This document shows positions 1 to 8,073 of a stretch of 64,000 bases of DNA, one piece after another. The position numbers and the translations under genes are program-made. Location: the NCBI RefSeq assembly GCF_001307315.1, contig NZ_LGUC01000001.1, positions 248,001 through 312,000 on the forward strand. The letters run 5' to 3'. Positions within the stretch are counted from its first letter, which is position 1, and every line of letters starts with the position of its first letter. The notes below the pieces were generated by a model, which saw nothing but the letters and a program-made list of their open reading frames with translations, was not told the DNA's origin and ran no database searches. Source of the stretch: Halolamina pelagica (GTDB lineage Archaea; Halobacteriota; Halobacteria; Halobacteriales; Haloferacaceae).

Positions 1-4
1 CCGG

Positions 5-24
5 CCGATATCGAGCGATATCGG
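5..24. repeat. Perfect inverted repeat near window edge
   Basis: Two 9-bp arms, CCGATATCG and CGATATCGG, are separated by AG. They lie about 70 bp upstream of the glutaredoxin start and upstream of its TATA-like box. This could be an operator or the tail of a terminator of a gene outside the window. No factor can be assigned. Confidence 0.6.
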
Positions 25-62
25 TCCGTCGGCCACAGCCGACGCGCCGTGTCGTCGCCGAC

Positions 63-71
63 GAGTTTAGG
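63..71 (+). promoter_or_regulatory. TATA-like box of glutaredoxin gene
   Basis: The sequence GAGTTTAGG is centred about 28 bp before the ATG at 96. This is the spacing expected for an archaeal TATA box driving a leaderless transcript that covers the glutaredoxin-redoxin pair. Confidence 0.5.
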
Positions 72-95
72 CGCGCCGCGCCGCAATCCGCGAGC

Positions 96-356
96 ATGTC
101 CGAAGAACCGGCGATCACACTCTACCGGCTGCAGGCCTGCCCGTTCTGTGAGCGGGTGGTGCGAATACTCGACGAGTACGACATCGACTACCGCTCCCGG
201 TTCGTCGAGCCGATGCACTCCGACCGGAACGTCGTCAAGCGGCTCAGTGGCAAGCGCTCGGTGCCGGCGCTCGTCGACGGGAACACCGGGGTCACGATGT
301 CGGAGTCGGGCAACATCGTCGAGTACCTCGAGAAGACGTACGGAGGTGAGGCCTGA
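96..356 (+). CDS. Glutaredoxin / GST N-terminal domain protein
   Basis: This 86-residue thioredoxin-fold protein has a glutaredoxin-type dithiol site CPFC at residues 15-18. A cis-proline motif SVPAL lies at 55-59, and an ESGNIVEYL segment at 70-78 is typical of the glutathione-binding face of GST/glutaredoxin domains. It is predicted to be a cytosolic thiol-disulfide reductase. Haloarchaea generally use gamma-glutamylcysteine rather than glutathione, so the natural thiol is an inference. Its TGA overlaps the ATG of the next gene, so the two are translationally coupled. Confidence 0.88.
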   Translation: MSEEPAITLYRLQACPFCERVVRILDEYDIDYRSRFVEPMHSDRNVVKRLSGKRSVPALVDGNTGVTMSESGNIVEYLEKTYGGEA

Positions 357-857
357 TGGAGTTCGACGTCGTCGACCTCCCCGACGCCGACCACCCCGAG
401 GTCGGCGACACCGCGCCCGACTTCACCCGCCCGCTGGTGAACGAGGAGTACTGGGAGGACCGCTCGCTCTCGTCGCTGACCGCGGACGGCCCCGTCCTGC
501 TCGTCGCCCCCCATGGACGGCGGGTTCCCGGCCACGTACGTCTGGAGAGAGATCGACGACCGCGAGTGGACCGACGTGATCGACGTGGTCGGGCTCTCCA
601 TCTCGACGCCGTACGAGCACGGCAGCCTGCTCGAGGAGCACGGGCGCGACGCGCAGCTGTTCTCCGACCCCGGCGCCGGCGTCGCCGAACTGTACGGGAT
701 CGAGCACGACCTCGACGGCATGACCGGCATCGTCGAGCACCGGCCGGCGATGTTCCTGCTCGCCGAGGACCGCACCGTCGAGTACGCGTGGGTCGCCAGC
801 GAGTGGCCCGACTTCCCCGACTACGACGCCGTCGAGGCGGCGATCGAGGCGCTGTAG
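356..857 (+). CDS. Redoxin-domain (peroxiredoxin-like) protein without cysteine; frame break
   Basis: The N-terminal part (through PVLLVAP) and the C-terminal part (MDGGFPATY onward) are in different frames. They join if one C is removed from the C6 run at 507-512, giving about 166 residues. The merged protein has an AhpC/TSA redoxin layout: GDTAPDF near residue 17, a VLLV strand, then a helix where the peroxidatic Cys normally sits. Here that position reads FPAT and the whole protein contains no cysteine, so it cannot be a thiol peroxidase by the usual mechanism. It is coupled to the glutaredoxin upstream. It may be a structural or binding relative of peroxiredoxins. The frame break is probably a consensus error. 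Confidence 0.75.
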
Positions 858-913
858 CCGGCCACGCCACGGTCGACCGGTCGTCTTTTTCGCGCCGGTC
901 TCCGAGAGTGGGT

Positions 914-1498
914 ATGCGCGATCACCTGATCCAAGCCACCAGCATGCTCGCGATGGGCGAACTGGTGGTGTACCCGACCGACACCGTCTACGGGCTCGGC
1001 GCCGACGCGATCGCCGCCGACGCCGTCGAACGGGTGTACGAGCTGAAGGGCCGGTCCCGGGACGACCCGCTCTCGATGGCGGTACCCGACGTGGACGCCG
1101 CGCTCGAACACGTCACCGCGACCGAGCGCGAGGAGGCGTTCATGCGGGCGTTCCTCCCCGGCCCGGTGACGGTCGTCCTCGAGCGGCAGTCCCACGTGCC
1201 GGACGCGCTCACCGCCGGGGACGATCGGGTCGGCATCCGGATCCCGGACCACGATCTCGCACTCGACATGCTCGACGAGTTCGCCCCCGTCACCGCCACC
1301 AGCGCGAACCGCAGCGGCGAGGCGAACGCCACCACGCCCGGCGAACTCGACGACGCGATCCGCGAGGGGGTCGGCGCCGTCGTCGACAGCGGCGAGCTCC
1401 CGGGCGGCGAGAGCACGGTTGTCGACCCCGGGGCCGACGAGATCCACCGACGCGGCCGACAGGCCGACGACGTCCACGCGTGGCTCGACGACCACTAA
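914..1498 (+). CDS. tsaC: L-threonylcarbamoyladenylate synthase (TsaC/Sua5/YrdC family)
   Basis: This 194-residue protein is a complete YrdC domain. It has the N-terminal VVYPTDTVYGLG strand, the KGR segment (ELKGRSRDDPLS), the TSANRSG motif and a C-terminal STVVDP. The family makes threonylcarbamoyl-AMP from threonine, bicarbonate and ATP for the t6A37 modification of ANN-decoding tRNAs. It lacks the extra Sua5 domain, so it is TsaC-type. A T-rich box at 885-890 sits about 25 bp before the ATG, supporting this start rather than an upstream in-frame one. The stop overlaps the stop of the convergent Cas4-like gene. Confidence 0.88.
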   Translation: MRDHLIQATSMLAMGELVVYPTDTVYGLGADAIAADAVERVYELKGRSRDDPLSMAVPDVDAALEHVTATEREEAFMRAFLPGPVTVVLERQSHVPDALTAGDDRVGIRIPDHDLALDMLDEFAPVTATSANRSGEANATTPGELDDAIREGVGAVVDSGELPGGESTVVDPGADEIHRRGRQADDVHAWLDDH

Positions 1499-2166
1499 CG
1501 ACCGAGTAGCGAGCGCAGCGACCGTGTTTTCACCCCACAGTCCGCGCGGTACTCACAGGACTCGCACTTGGCGTCGTCGTCGAGCCGCGGCGGCGGGTCG
1601 GCCAGGCGCCGAACCGTCCGGAGCAGCTCCCGGTAGCGGGCCGTCTTCCGGGTGGTCAGCCGGACCGGTCGCACGACGCCGACGGCGGGGTACTCCACCA
1701 GGGCACGCGGGACCTCCCGCTCGCGCTCCCACGCGAGCGCCTTCGCCAGCGCGACCGCGCGGACCGCCTGGGGCTCCCAAACGCCCTCCGGCGGCGGGAC
1801 GCCACCGGAGACGAGCACCGGGGTCGGCGGCTCGCTCCCGTCGCCGGCGAGGAGTTTGTGCGCGACGCCGCGGCAGTCCTGGCCAGTCAGCGTGGCGTCG
1901 CGCGTGGCCGGGTCGACGAGGCGCTCCCAGCGCTCGCCGGCCGCCAGCGCGTTGAGGTTCCCGCGGTACTCCTCGGGTGGAGCGGCGATCGGGCTGTCGG
2001 CGAGTCGGTCGTCGCTCGCCTCGCGGAGTTCGGGGTACTGGAAGGCGAGTTCCCGACGCGCTTGGACCTCGGCGGGCGGGCCACGGTCGTCGGCCTGTCG
2101 GGCGTAGTAGAGCTGGCGCGGACAGTACGCGGCGCGGCCGAGATCGCTTGCGGCGACGAGAGACAC
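1495..2166 (-). CDS. Standalone Cas4-like (DUF83/Dna2-type) Fe-S protein
   Basis: This 223-residue protein carries the Cas4 hallmark near its N-terminus (AAYCPRQLYY, Cys15) and a C-terminal cluster CESCEYRADC. Together these supply the four cysteines that hold a 4Fe-4S cluster in Cas4 and AddB-type nucleases. The central PD-(D/E)XK strands are hard to find: the segment where Asp and E-x-K should lie reads VLVSGGVPPPEGVWEPQ, so nuclease activity is doubtful. No CRISPR array or other cas gene is nearby, so a DNA-repair or purely structural role is more likely than spacer acquisition. It is convergent with tsaC, with overlapping stop codons. Confidence 0.7.
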   Translation of the reverse strand: MSLVAASDLGRAAYCPRQLYYARQADDRGPPAEVQARRELAFQYPELREASDDRLADSPIAAPPEEYRGNLNALAAGERWERLVDPATRDATLTGQDCRGVAHKLLAGDGSEPPTPVLVSGGVPPPEGVWEPQAVRAVALAKALAWEREREVPRALVEYPAVGVVRPVRLTTRKTARYRELLRTVRRLADPPPRLDDDAKCESCEYRADCGVKTRSLRSLLGR

Positions 2167-2203
2167 GGGACGGGTGGTCCCGCCATCCTACTTCAAAAAC
2201 GGG

Positions 2204-2809
2204 CTACAGCTGTGTGTTCGTCTCGATGTCCTCCGCGGCCTCCTCCAGTCCGGACTCGCGGGCGTCGGCGGCGTGGCTGTCGCGGAGGTCGGCGTCGGTC
2301 AGCAGTTCGGCGAACTCGTCGGTGAACCGGTGGTTCGCGCGGGTGGCGCGGCGCTCGGCGTCGATCACTCGGGAGTAGCGTTCGACCGTCTCCACATCGG
2401 CGTCGAGCCGATCGGCCCGCTCCTCGAGCGCCACGTCGTCGACGATGAGCTCCCGGAGCTCGTCCATCGGCAGCGGGGCCTCGCGGTCGCGCTCCCGAAC
2501 GAGATGGAGATCCAGCCGGGCGCGAAGCACCGACTCCGCGTCGGTACCGAGCGCGTCGGCGATCTCGGCGTCGTCCTCGTCGGCGTAGAACCCCGTCACG
2601 ACCTGGACCAGCTCGCCGTCGTCGAACCCCGACTGGAACGCGTAGCGCTCGCGCATCCGGCCAACCAGTTCCCTGATCCGCGTCTCGGCCTCCTCGGCCG
2701 AGACCGCGTCGCCGAGGTCGCCGCGGTCCTCGGACTGGTCCGCCGTGACCGTCTCCTCGCCGGTGGTCTCGACGAACAGGTCCCGGAGCTCCTCGGTTTG
2801 TTCGTCCAT
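2204..2809 (-). CDS. Conditioned medium-induced protein 4 (Cmi4) family
   Basis: This 201-residue, very acidic protein begins MDEQTEELRDLF. It resembles haloarchaeal proteins annotated as conditioned medium-induced protein 4, a name from growth-phase induction studies; the biochemical role is unknown. It is largely helical, with HTH-like segments around YADEDDAEIADALG and LEERADRLDADVETVERYSRV, so DNA binding is possible. The longer upstream reading frame is rejected because a TATA-like box (CCTTATTCAC on the minus strand, 2833-2842) lies 24-33 bp before this ATG. It is divergent from the biotin transporter operon. Confidence 0.6.
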   Translation of the reverse strand: MDEQTEELRDLFVETTGEETVTADQSEDRGDLGDAVSAEEAETRIRELVGRMRERYAFQSGFDDGELVQVVTGFYADEDDAEIADALGTDAESVLRARLDLHLVRERDREAPLPMDELRELIVDDVALEERADRLDADVETVERYSRVIDAERRATRANHRFTDEFAELLTDADLRDSHAADARESGLEEAAEDIETNTQL

Positions 2810-2832
2810 AGTGGCGGAACGACGGGGTGCGC

Positions 2833-2842
2833 GTGAATAAGG
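2833..2842 (-). promoter_or_regulatory. TATA-like box of the Cmi4 gene
   Basis: The minus-strand sequence CCTTATTCAC lies 24-33 bp upstream of the ATG at 2809, which supports that start and a leaderless or near-leaderless transcript. Confidence 0.45.
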
Positions 2843-2867
2843 GTTGGGTAGCCAACGGTAACCGGCT

Positions 2868-2895
2868 GTAAACCGCAGCGTTAAGGTAGGTTTAC
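2868..2895 (+). promoter_or_regulatory. Canonical BirA-type biotin operator overlapping bioY promoter
   Basis: A perfect 7-bp inverted repeat, GTAAACC (2868-2874) and GGTTTAC (2889-2895), is separated by 14 bp. It matches the known biotin-repressor operator TGTAAACC-N14/15-GGTTTACA of bacteria and archaea. The right arm overlaps the TATA-like GGTTTACGAAA just upstream of the bioY GTG start. A biotin-bound BirA with an N-terminal HTH would therefore block transcription of the transporter operon. The birA gene itself is not in this window. Confidence 0.8.
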
Positions 2896-2909
2896 GAAAA
2901 GCGTCGGGT

Positions 2910-3494
2910 GTGTCTACCGCAACTGACTCCGTCGATCTCGTCGGCGACGAGGTGGCTGTCAACCTCGTCCGCGCCGCGCTGTTGGCGGCGCTGATGGGCG
3001 CGTTCGCGTTCGTCTCGTTCCCCAATCCGCTGAACCCGGCCGTCCCCGTCACCGCGCAGGTGCTGGGCGTGTTCCTCGCCGGCATCTACCTCGGGCCCGC
3101 CTGGGGCGGGTTCGCCATGGTGCTGTACGTGCTGGCCGGCGCGCTGGGTGCGCCCGTGTTCTCGGGCGCCGGCGCCGGCCTGGGCGAGATCTTCGGCCCG
3201 ACCGGCGGCTACCTCGTCTCCTACCCGTTCGCGGCCGCGCTGATCGGCGCCGTCGTCCACGGCGTCGACGGCCTCGTCGACCCCGAGGGCGTCTCGGTGG
3301 CGCGACTCGTCGGGGCGATGGCCGCGGGGACCGTCGTGATCTACGCGCTCGGGATCGTCGTCTACTGGTACTACCTCGACACGAGCCTCGTCGCCGCGAT
3401 CGTCGGCGCCGGCCTGGCGTTCGTGCCCGCGGAAGCGGTGAAGATGGCCGCCGCCATGGGGATCGTCCGCTCTGAGGAGGTTCAGGCGACCTGA
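2910..3494 (+). CDS. bioY: Biotin ECF transporter substrate-binding S component BioY
   Basis: This 194-residue integral membrane protein has about six hydrophobic segments. It shows BioY family features such as PVTAQVLGVFLAGIYLGP and the GPTGGYLVSYP motif. It captures biotin at the membrane and works with the ATPase and T component encoded immediately downstream. It starts at GTG; a TATA-like box and a BirA-type operator lie directly upstream, so biotin repression is expected. The next gene starts 2 bp after the stop. Confidence 0.9.
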   Translation: MSTATDSVDLVGDEVAVNLVRAALLAALMGAFAFVSFPNPLNPAVPVTAQVLGVFLAGIYLGPAWGGFAMVLYVLAGALGAPVFSGAGAGLGEIFGPTGGYLVSYPFAAALIGAVVHGVDGLVDPEGVSVARLVGAMAAGTVVIYALGIVVYWYYLDTSLVAAIVGAGLAFVPAEAVKMAAAMGIVRSEEVQAT

Positions 3495-3495
3495 C

Positions 3496-4200
3496 GTGCT
3501 CGAACTGGACGGACTGATCCACGAGTACGACGGTGCCCGCGCCGTCGACGGCGTCTCGCTGACGATCCCGGACGGCGAGTTCCTGGTGCTCTGTGGCCCG
3601 AACGGCTCCGGGAAGTCGACGCTCGTCAGGCACCTGAACGGCCTGCTCGAACCGGACGCTGGCCGGGTGCTCGTGGACGGCGTCGACGTGAGCGACGCCC
3701 CCGTCGCCGCCCGGACCACCGTCGGGATGGCGTTCCAGGAGCCGCGCGACCAGTTCGTCGCGGCCACCGTCGGCGGCGACGTGCGCTTCGGCCCGGAGAA
3801 CCTGGGGCTCGACCACGAGGAGATCGATCGCCGGGCGGCGAACGCGCTCTCGGCGGTCGGCCTCGACGGCCGGGAGGACGACCGCATCGAGACGCTCTCG
3901 GGCGGCGAGCGCGAGCGCCTCGCGGTCGCGGGCGCGCTGGCGATGGAGCCGAGCCATCTCGTGCTCGACGAGCCGTTCACGGGGCTCGATTCGCCCGCCC
4001 GCGAACGCCTGCTCGCTCGCCTGCGCGACCTCCACGCCGACGGGACGGGGTTGATCGTCGTCACCCACGACCTCCGATACCTGCTCGACGACGCCGACCG
4101 CGTGGTCTGTCTCGCCGACGGCGAAGTGGTCGTCGACGCCAGCCCCGGCGACGCGACCGAGAAACTGACCGAGTACGGCGTCCGCGTGCCGGGTCGCTGA
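3496..4200 (+). CDS. ecfA: ECF transporter ATP-binding protein (BioM/EcfA)
   Basis: This 234-residue ABC ATPase has Walker A GPNGSGKST (34-42), a Q-loop in AFQEPRDQF, signature LSGGERERLA, Walker B HLVLDEPFTGLD and H-loop VTHD. The FQEPRDQF segment is characteristic of energy-coupling-factor ATPases of cobalt, nickel and vitamin importers. In this operon it powers biotin uptake with BioY and EcfT. It starts with GTG, and only one ATPase gene is present, so it probably acts as a homodimer as in BioMNY systems. Confidence 0.9.
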   Translation: MLELDGLIHEYDGARAVDGVSLTIPDGEFLVLCGPNGSGKSTLVRHLNGLLEPDAGRVLVDGVDVSDAPVAARTTVGMAFQEPRDQFVAATVGGDVRFGPENLGLDHEEIDRRAANALSAVGLDGREDDRIETLSGGERERLAVAGALAMEPSHLVLDEPFTGLDSPARERLLARLRDLHADGTGLIVVTHDLRYLLDDADRVVCLADGEVVVDASPGDATEKLTEYGVRVPGR

Positions 4201-4203
4201 GCG

Positions 4204-4908
4204 ATGCTCGGCTACGAACCCGGCGACTCGCTCGCCCACCGGCTCGATCCGCGGACGAAACTCGCCGTCCAGCTCGCGTTCGCCGCCGCCGCGTTCGCCC
4301 ACACTGATCCGCGCGGGCTGGCGATGCTGACCGGCGTCACCGCGCTGGCGCTCGCGAGCGCCCGCCTCTCCCCCGTCTCGGTTATCTGGGGATACCGGTT
4401 TCTCCTTCCGCTGCTCGCGGCCGCGGTGCTGTTCGAGTTGGTGACGCTCGGGCCGCCGTGGATCGAGTTGGAGGCGGCCGCCGACCCCCTGCTCGCGAGC
4501 TACCGGACGCTGCTCATCGTCGCCGTCGCCGCCGGCTACGTCCGGACGACCCCGGCCCGGGAGTCGCGCGCGGCGGTGCAGTGGGCGGTTCCCGGGAAAC
4601 CGGGGCGGCTGCTGGGCGCGGGTGTGGGGCTGGTGTTCCGGTTCCTCCCCCTGCTGCGCCGCGATCTGGCGGCGATCCGCGACGCCGAGCGGGCCCGCCT
4701 GGGCGACGAGCGATCCACCCGCGAACGGCTGGAAACGGTCGGCGCAGCCGGGCTCAGGCGGGCGTTCGCGCGGGCGGACCGGCTCGCGATGGCGCTCTCG
4801 GCGCGGTGTTTCTCGTGGAACGCGACGCTGCCGCGGATCCGGTTCCGCGCGGTCGACGTGCCGGCGGTGCTGCTGGCTGCGGGGCTGGGAGCGTCCATGG
4901 TCGTCTAA
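4204..4908 (+). CDS. ecfT: ECF transporter transmembrane T component (BioN/EcfT)
   Basis: This 234-residue protein has the EcfT opening (DSLAHRLDPRTKLAVQL), several hydrophobic helices, and the cytoplasmic coupling segment with charged Ala-Arg motifs (LRRDLAAIRDAERARLG) that docks on the ATPases. It links ATP hydrolysis to toppling of BioY. It starts 3 bp after the ATPase stop, completing a three-gene biotin importer. Confidence 0.88.
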   Translation: MLGYEPGDSLAHRLDPRTKLAVQLAFAAAAFAHTDPRGLAMLTGVTALALASARLSPVSVIWGYRFLLPLLAAAVLFELVTLGPPWIELEAAADPLLASYRTLLIVAVAAGYVRTTPARESRAAVQWAVPGKPGRLLGAGVGLVFRFLPLLRRDLAAIRDAERARLGDERSTRERLETVGAAGLRRAFARADRLAMALSARCFSWNATLPRIRFRAVDVPAVLLAAGLGASMVV

Positions 4909-4970
4909 CCCGTCGTTGGCATCGCTCGCAGTCGGCAGCATTTAGGTGACGGCACCGCAGCACACACGGT

Positions 4971-7131
4971 ATGCTTGCACAGACGCGCGAGACGTTCTGG
5001 ACGATTTCGCCGACGGGGAAGGCGGCCTTCTACTTCCTCGCGGCGGCCGCGATCCTGGTGTTCGCCGTCGGCGTCTACGAGCGCTTCCAGCGCTACGCAC
5101 GGGCGAAAGAGGACCCGTTCCCGCGGCTGGACGATCTGCCGGGCCGCGTCGTCGACGCCGCCACCACGGTGCTCTCGAACCGCCAGCAGTTCGACCGCGA
5201 CCTGTACGCGGGCGTGATGCACTCGTTCATCCTCTGGGGTTCCTGACGCTGCTGATCGGAACCACCATCCTCGGGTTCGAGATGGACGTGTACCGGGTCG
5301 TCACGGGGACGTCGTTCTTCCAGGGCGACTTCTACCTCGCGTACTCGCTGGTGATGGACGCGATGGGGCTGCTGTTCGTCGTCGGCGTCGGGATGGCGAT
5401 CTACAAGCGCTACGCCCGGCGTGACGGGCGCCTCTGGGGGAAACACACGAGCCTGGAGGACGACGCGTTCGTCTGGACGCTCTTTGCCTTGGGCGTCGGG
5501 GGTACGTGCTCGAGGGACTCCGCATCCGCGCGACGGGCTTCCCCGACTTCGAGACGGTCAGCTTCGTCGGCTACTTCGTCGCCATCGTCGTCGAGGCGGT
5601 GGGCATCGACGCTACGGGCGCCGAAGCGCTCTACTGGGTTGGCTGGTGGTCCCACTCGCTGATCGCGTTCGGCTTCGTCGCGTTCGTCCCCTACGCCAAG
5701 CCGTTCCACATGATCTCCAGCTTCGCGAACGTCGTCGTCAGCGACGAGAAGGCCGGCGCTCGTCTCCCCTCCGTCCCGGCTGATCTCGACGCCGACACCG
5801 GCGCCGAGTCCATCGACTCCTTCACCTGGAGCGAGACGCTGGATCAGGACGCCTGTACGAAATGCGGCCGCTGTTCCTCGGTCTGTCCGGCCAACGCCTC
5901 CGGCCGGAACCTGGACCCGCGGGACGTGATCCTCGACCTGAAGAGCTACCGCGAGGACGTGGATGCAGGGGGCGAGGAGGTCGACATCATCGCCGACGGC
6001 GGCGAGTCCGTCATCGCCGCCGAGACGATGGAGTCCTGTCTCTCCTGTATGGCCTGCATGGACGCCTGCCCGGTCGACATCGAGCACCTGACGAGCTTCA
6101 CGAAGATGAACCGCCAGCTCGTCGACACCGGCCAGGTCAACAGCGAGATGCAGGACGTGTTCCAGGACGTGATGCAGAAGGGCAACACGTTCGGCGACCC
6201 CAACCGCAAGCGCGGCGACTGGTCCGACGAACTGGAGTTCGACGTGACCGACGCCCGCGAGGAGGAGGTCGAGTACCTCTGGTACGTCGGCGACTACCCG
6301 AGCTTCGACGACCGGAACAAGAAGGTCGCCCGGGCGCTGGCCCGGGTGTTCGAGGCCGCCGACGTGAGCTACGGCATCCTGTTCGACGACGAGAAGTACG
6401 ACGGCAACGACATCCGCCGGACGGGCGAGGAGTTCCTCTACATGGAGCTGGCGGGCCACCACGTCGAGACGTTCGACGAGGTGGAGTTCGATCACATCGT
6501 CTGCACTGACCCCCACTCGTTCAACACGATCAAGAACGAGTACCCCGAGATCGACTACGCCGAGTTCGCCGACGACCCCGTGATGCCGTTCGAGTACGAC
6601 GAGGAGTGGAACGCCGACGGCGAGATCGGCGTGTTCCACTGGACGCAGGTCGTCTCGGATCTGGTCGACGCCGGCCGACTCGATCTCTCGGGGGCGAACC
6701 TCGACTACACGGTCACCTACCACGACCCCTGTCACCTCGGGCGGTACAACGGCGAGTACGAGGCGCCCCGCCAGCTCATCGAGGCGACGGGCTGTGAGCT
6801 CCACGAGATGCCCCGCAGCCGCGACGACTCGTTCTGCTGTGGCGGCGGCGGCGGCGGGCTGTGGATGGAGTTCGACGACGAGCCCAAACCCAGCGAGGAG
6901 CGCCTCCGCGAGGGCGTCGAGGACACCGCCGCCGGCAGCGAGATCGAGAAGTTCGTCGTCGCCTGCCCGATGTGTACGACGATGTTCGAGGACGGCCGCA
7001 AAACGGGCGGCTTCGAGGACGACCTCGAGATCGTCGACGTGGCCGAACTGCTGGAGGAGGCACTCGACTCCAAGGGCGCGCTGGCCTCGGTCGGCGCCGA
7101 CGACGGCACCACGGCCGCGAGCGCGGACTGA
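4971..7131 (+). CDS. Membrane-anchored Hdr-like Fe-S oxidoreductase; two frame breaks
   Basis: Three frames join into one 720-residue protein if one G is added to the G4 run at 5236-5239 and one to the G5 run at 5498-5502. The N-terminal roughly 240 residues form about five membrane helices, similar to the nitrate reductase gamma / HdrE cytochrome b type. Next comes a dicluster ferredoxin domain (CTKCGRCSSVCP and CLSCMACMDACP) and then two CCG domains like HdrD/GlpC (CHLGRYNG, FCCGGGGGG, CPMCTTMF). It probably moves electrons between the membrane quinone pool and a cytosolic donor or disulfide. A TATA-like TTTAGG at 4941-4946 lies 30 bp before the ATG. The stop overlaps the next start. Confidence 0.85.
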
Positions 7132-7967
7132 TGGGCTACACGCCGCCGGACACTGTCTTCGGCGTCGACTTCAGCGGCGCGAAGGAGGCCGGAAACAGCA
7201 TCTGGATCGCGGAGATCGACGGCGGCGACGAGCCCGAACTGGTCGACTGTGCGCCGGTTGCCGAGCGGTTCGACGTAGCCGCCGAGCGGGAATCCGCCCA
7301 CCGCGCGCTGACCCGTCATCTCGCCGCGCTCGACGGCGACGCCGCGGCGGCGCTCGACTTCCCGTTCGCGCTGCCGTCGTCGGTGGTCGATCCGGCGGAT
7401 TGGGAGTCGTTCGTTCGCGAGTTCCCGAGCCTGTTTAGCAGTCCCGCCGATCTCCAGCGGCGCTGTCAGTCCCGTGCCGAACTGACTGACGACGACCGCG
7501 TCCAGCACGTGCGGGCGACCGAGGAGGCCGTCGGCGCGCTCTCGCCGTACAACCGCCGGCTCCGGAGCCAGACGTTCTACGGGGTTCGCGACGTGCTCCG
7601 GCCGCTGGTGCTCGCCGACGCGGTCCGGGTGGCGCCGATGCAGAGCCTCGCCCCGGAGAAACCGACGCTGTTGGAGACGTACCCTGCGGCGGCGCTGGAC
7701 AGCCTCGACGGCGAGACCCACCGCGCCGGCTACAAGGAGACGAGCGAGGCGGGGCGAAAGCGCCGGACAGCGAACCTCGACGCGCTCGGTCGCGAGAGCG
7801 AACTGACGGTCCCCGAGCCCATGCGCGGTCGCCTCCTGGCCGACGCCGGCGGCGACGGTCTGGACGCCGTGCTCGCGGCGTTCGCCGGCTGGCGTAACAC
7901 CGTCGATCCGGCGAACCTCGATATCGACGACGGCGAGTACCGCGAAGAAGGGTATATCTACGTGTGA
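7131..7967 (+). CDS. DUF429 family protein (predicted RNase H-fold nuclease)
   Basis: This 278-residue protein opens with VFGVDFSGAKEAGNSIW, the DUF429 Asp-containing first strand (GVDxS), and later has LDFPFALP and ETYPAA motifs. The family is predicted to have an RNase H-like fold with acidic metal-binding residues, but no function has been fixed. Its ATG overlaps the TGA of the Fe-S oxidoreductase, suggesting cotranscription. The link between the two roles is not evident. Confidence 0.8.
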   Translation: MGYTPPDTVFGVDFSGAKEAGNSIWIAEIDGGDEPELVDCAPVAERFDVAAERESAHRALTRHLAALDGDAAAALDFPFALPSSVVDPADWESFVREFPSLFSSPADLQRRCQSRAELTDDDRVQHVRATEEAVGALSPYNRRLRSQTFYGVRDVLRPLVLADAVRVAPMQSLAPEKPTLLETYPAAALDSLDGETHRAGYKETSEAGRKRRTANLDALGRESELTVPEPMRGRLLADAGGDGLDAVLAAFAGWRNTVDPANLDIDDGEYREEGYIYV

Positions 7968-8073
7968 CCGGGGACGGTTTCGACGGCAGCCGGTCGTCGA
8001 CGCCGCAACGATCCGGCCGTGCGACTGGGTGTGGCCTCAGTTACGGGGGATCGATTGATCGACCGCGGAACGG

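Noticed and set aside
1495-2166. Cas4-like gene as part of a CRISPR locus
   Set aside because: No cas1/cas2 or repeats within the window; standalone Cas4-like genes are known in archaea.
3049-4941. Very long minus-strand open frame opposite the biotin transporter genes
   Set aside because: It is Arg/Pro-rich, has no family motif and mirrors the real plus-strand genes; such antisense frames are normal in very GC-rich DNA.
5236-5502. Programmed frameshifting in the Fe-S oxidoreductase
   Set aside because: Both breaks are missing single Gs in G runs, the same pattern as in 12 other genes here; no slippery heptamer with a following pseudoknot was seen.
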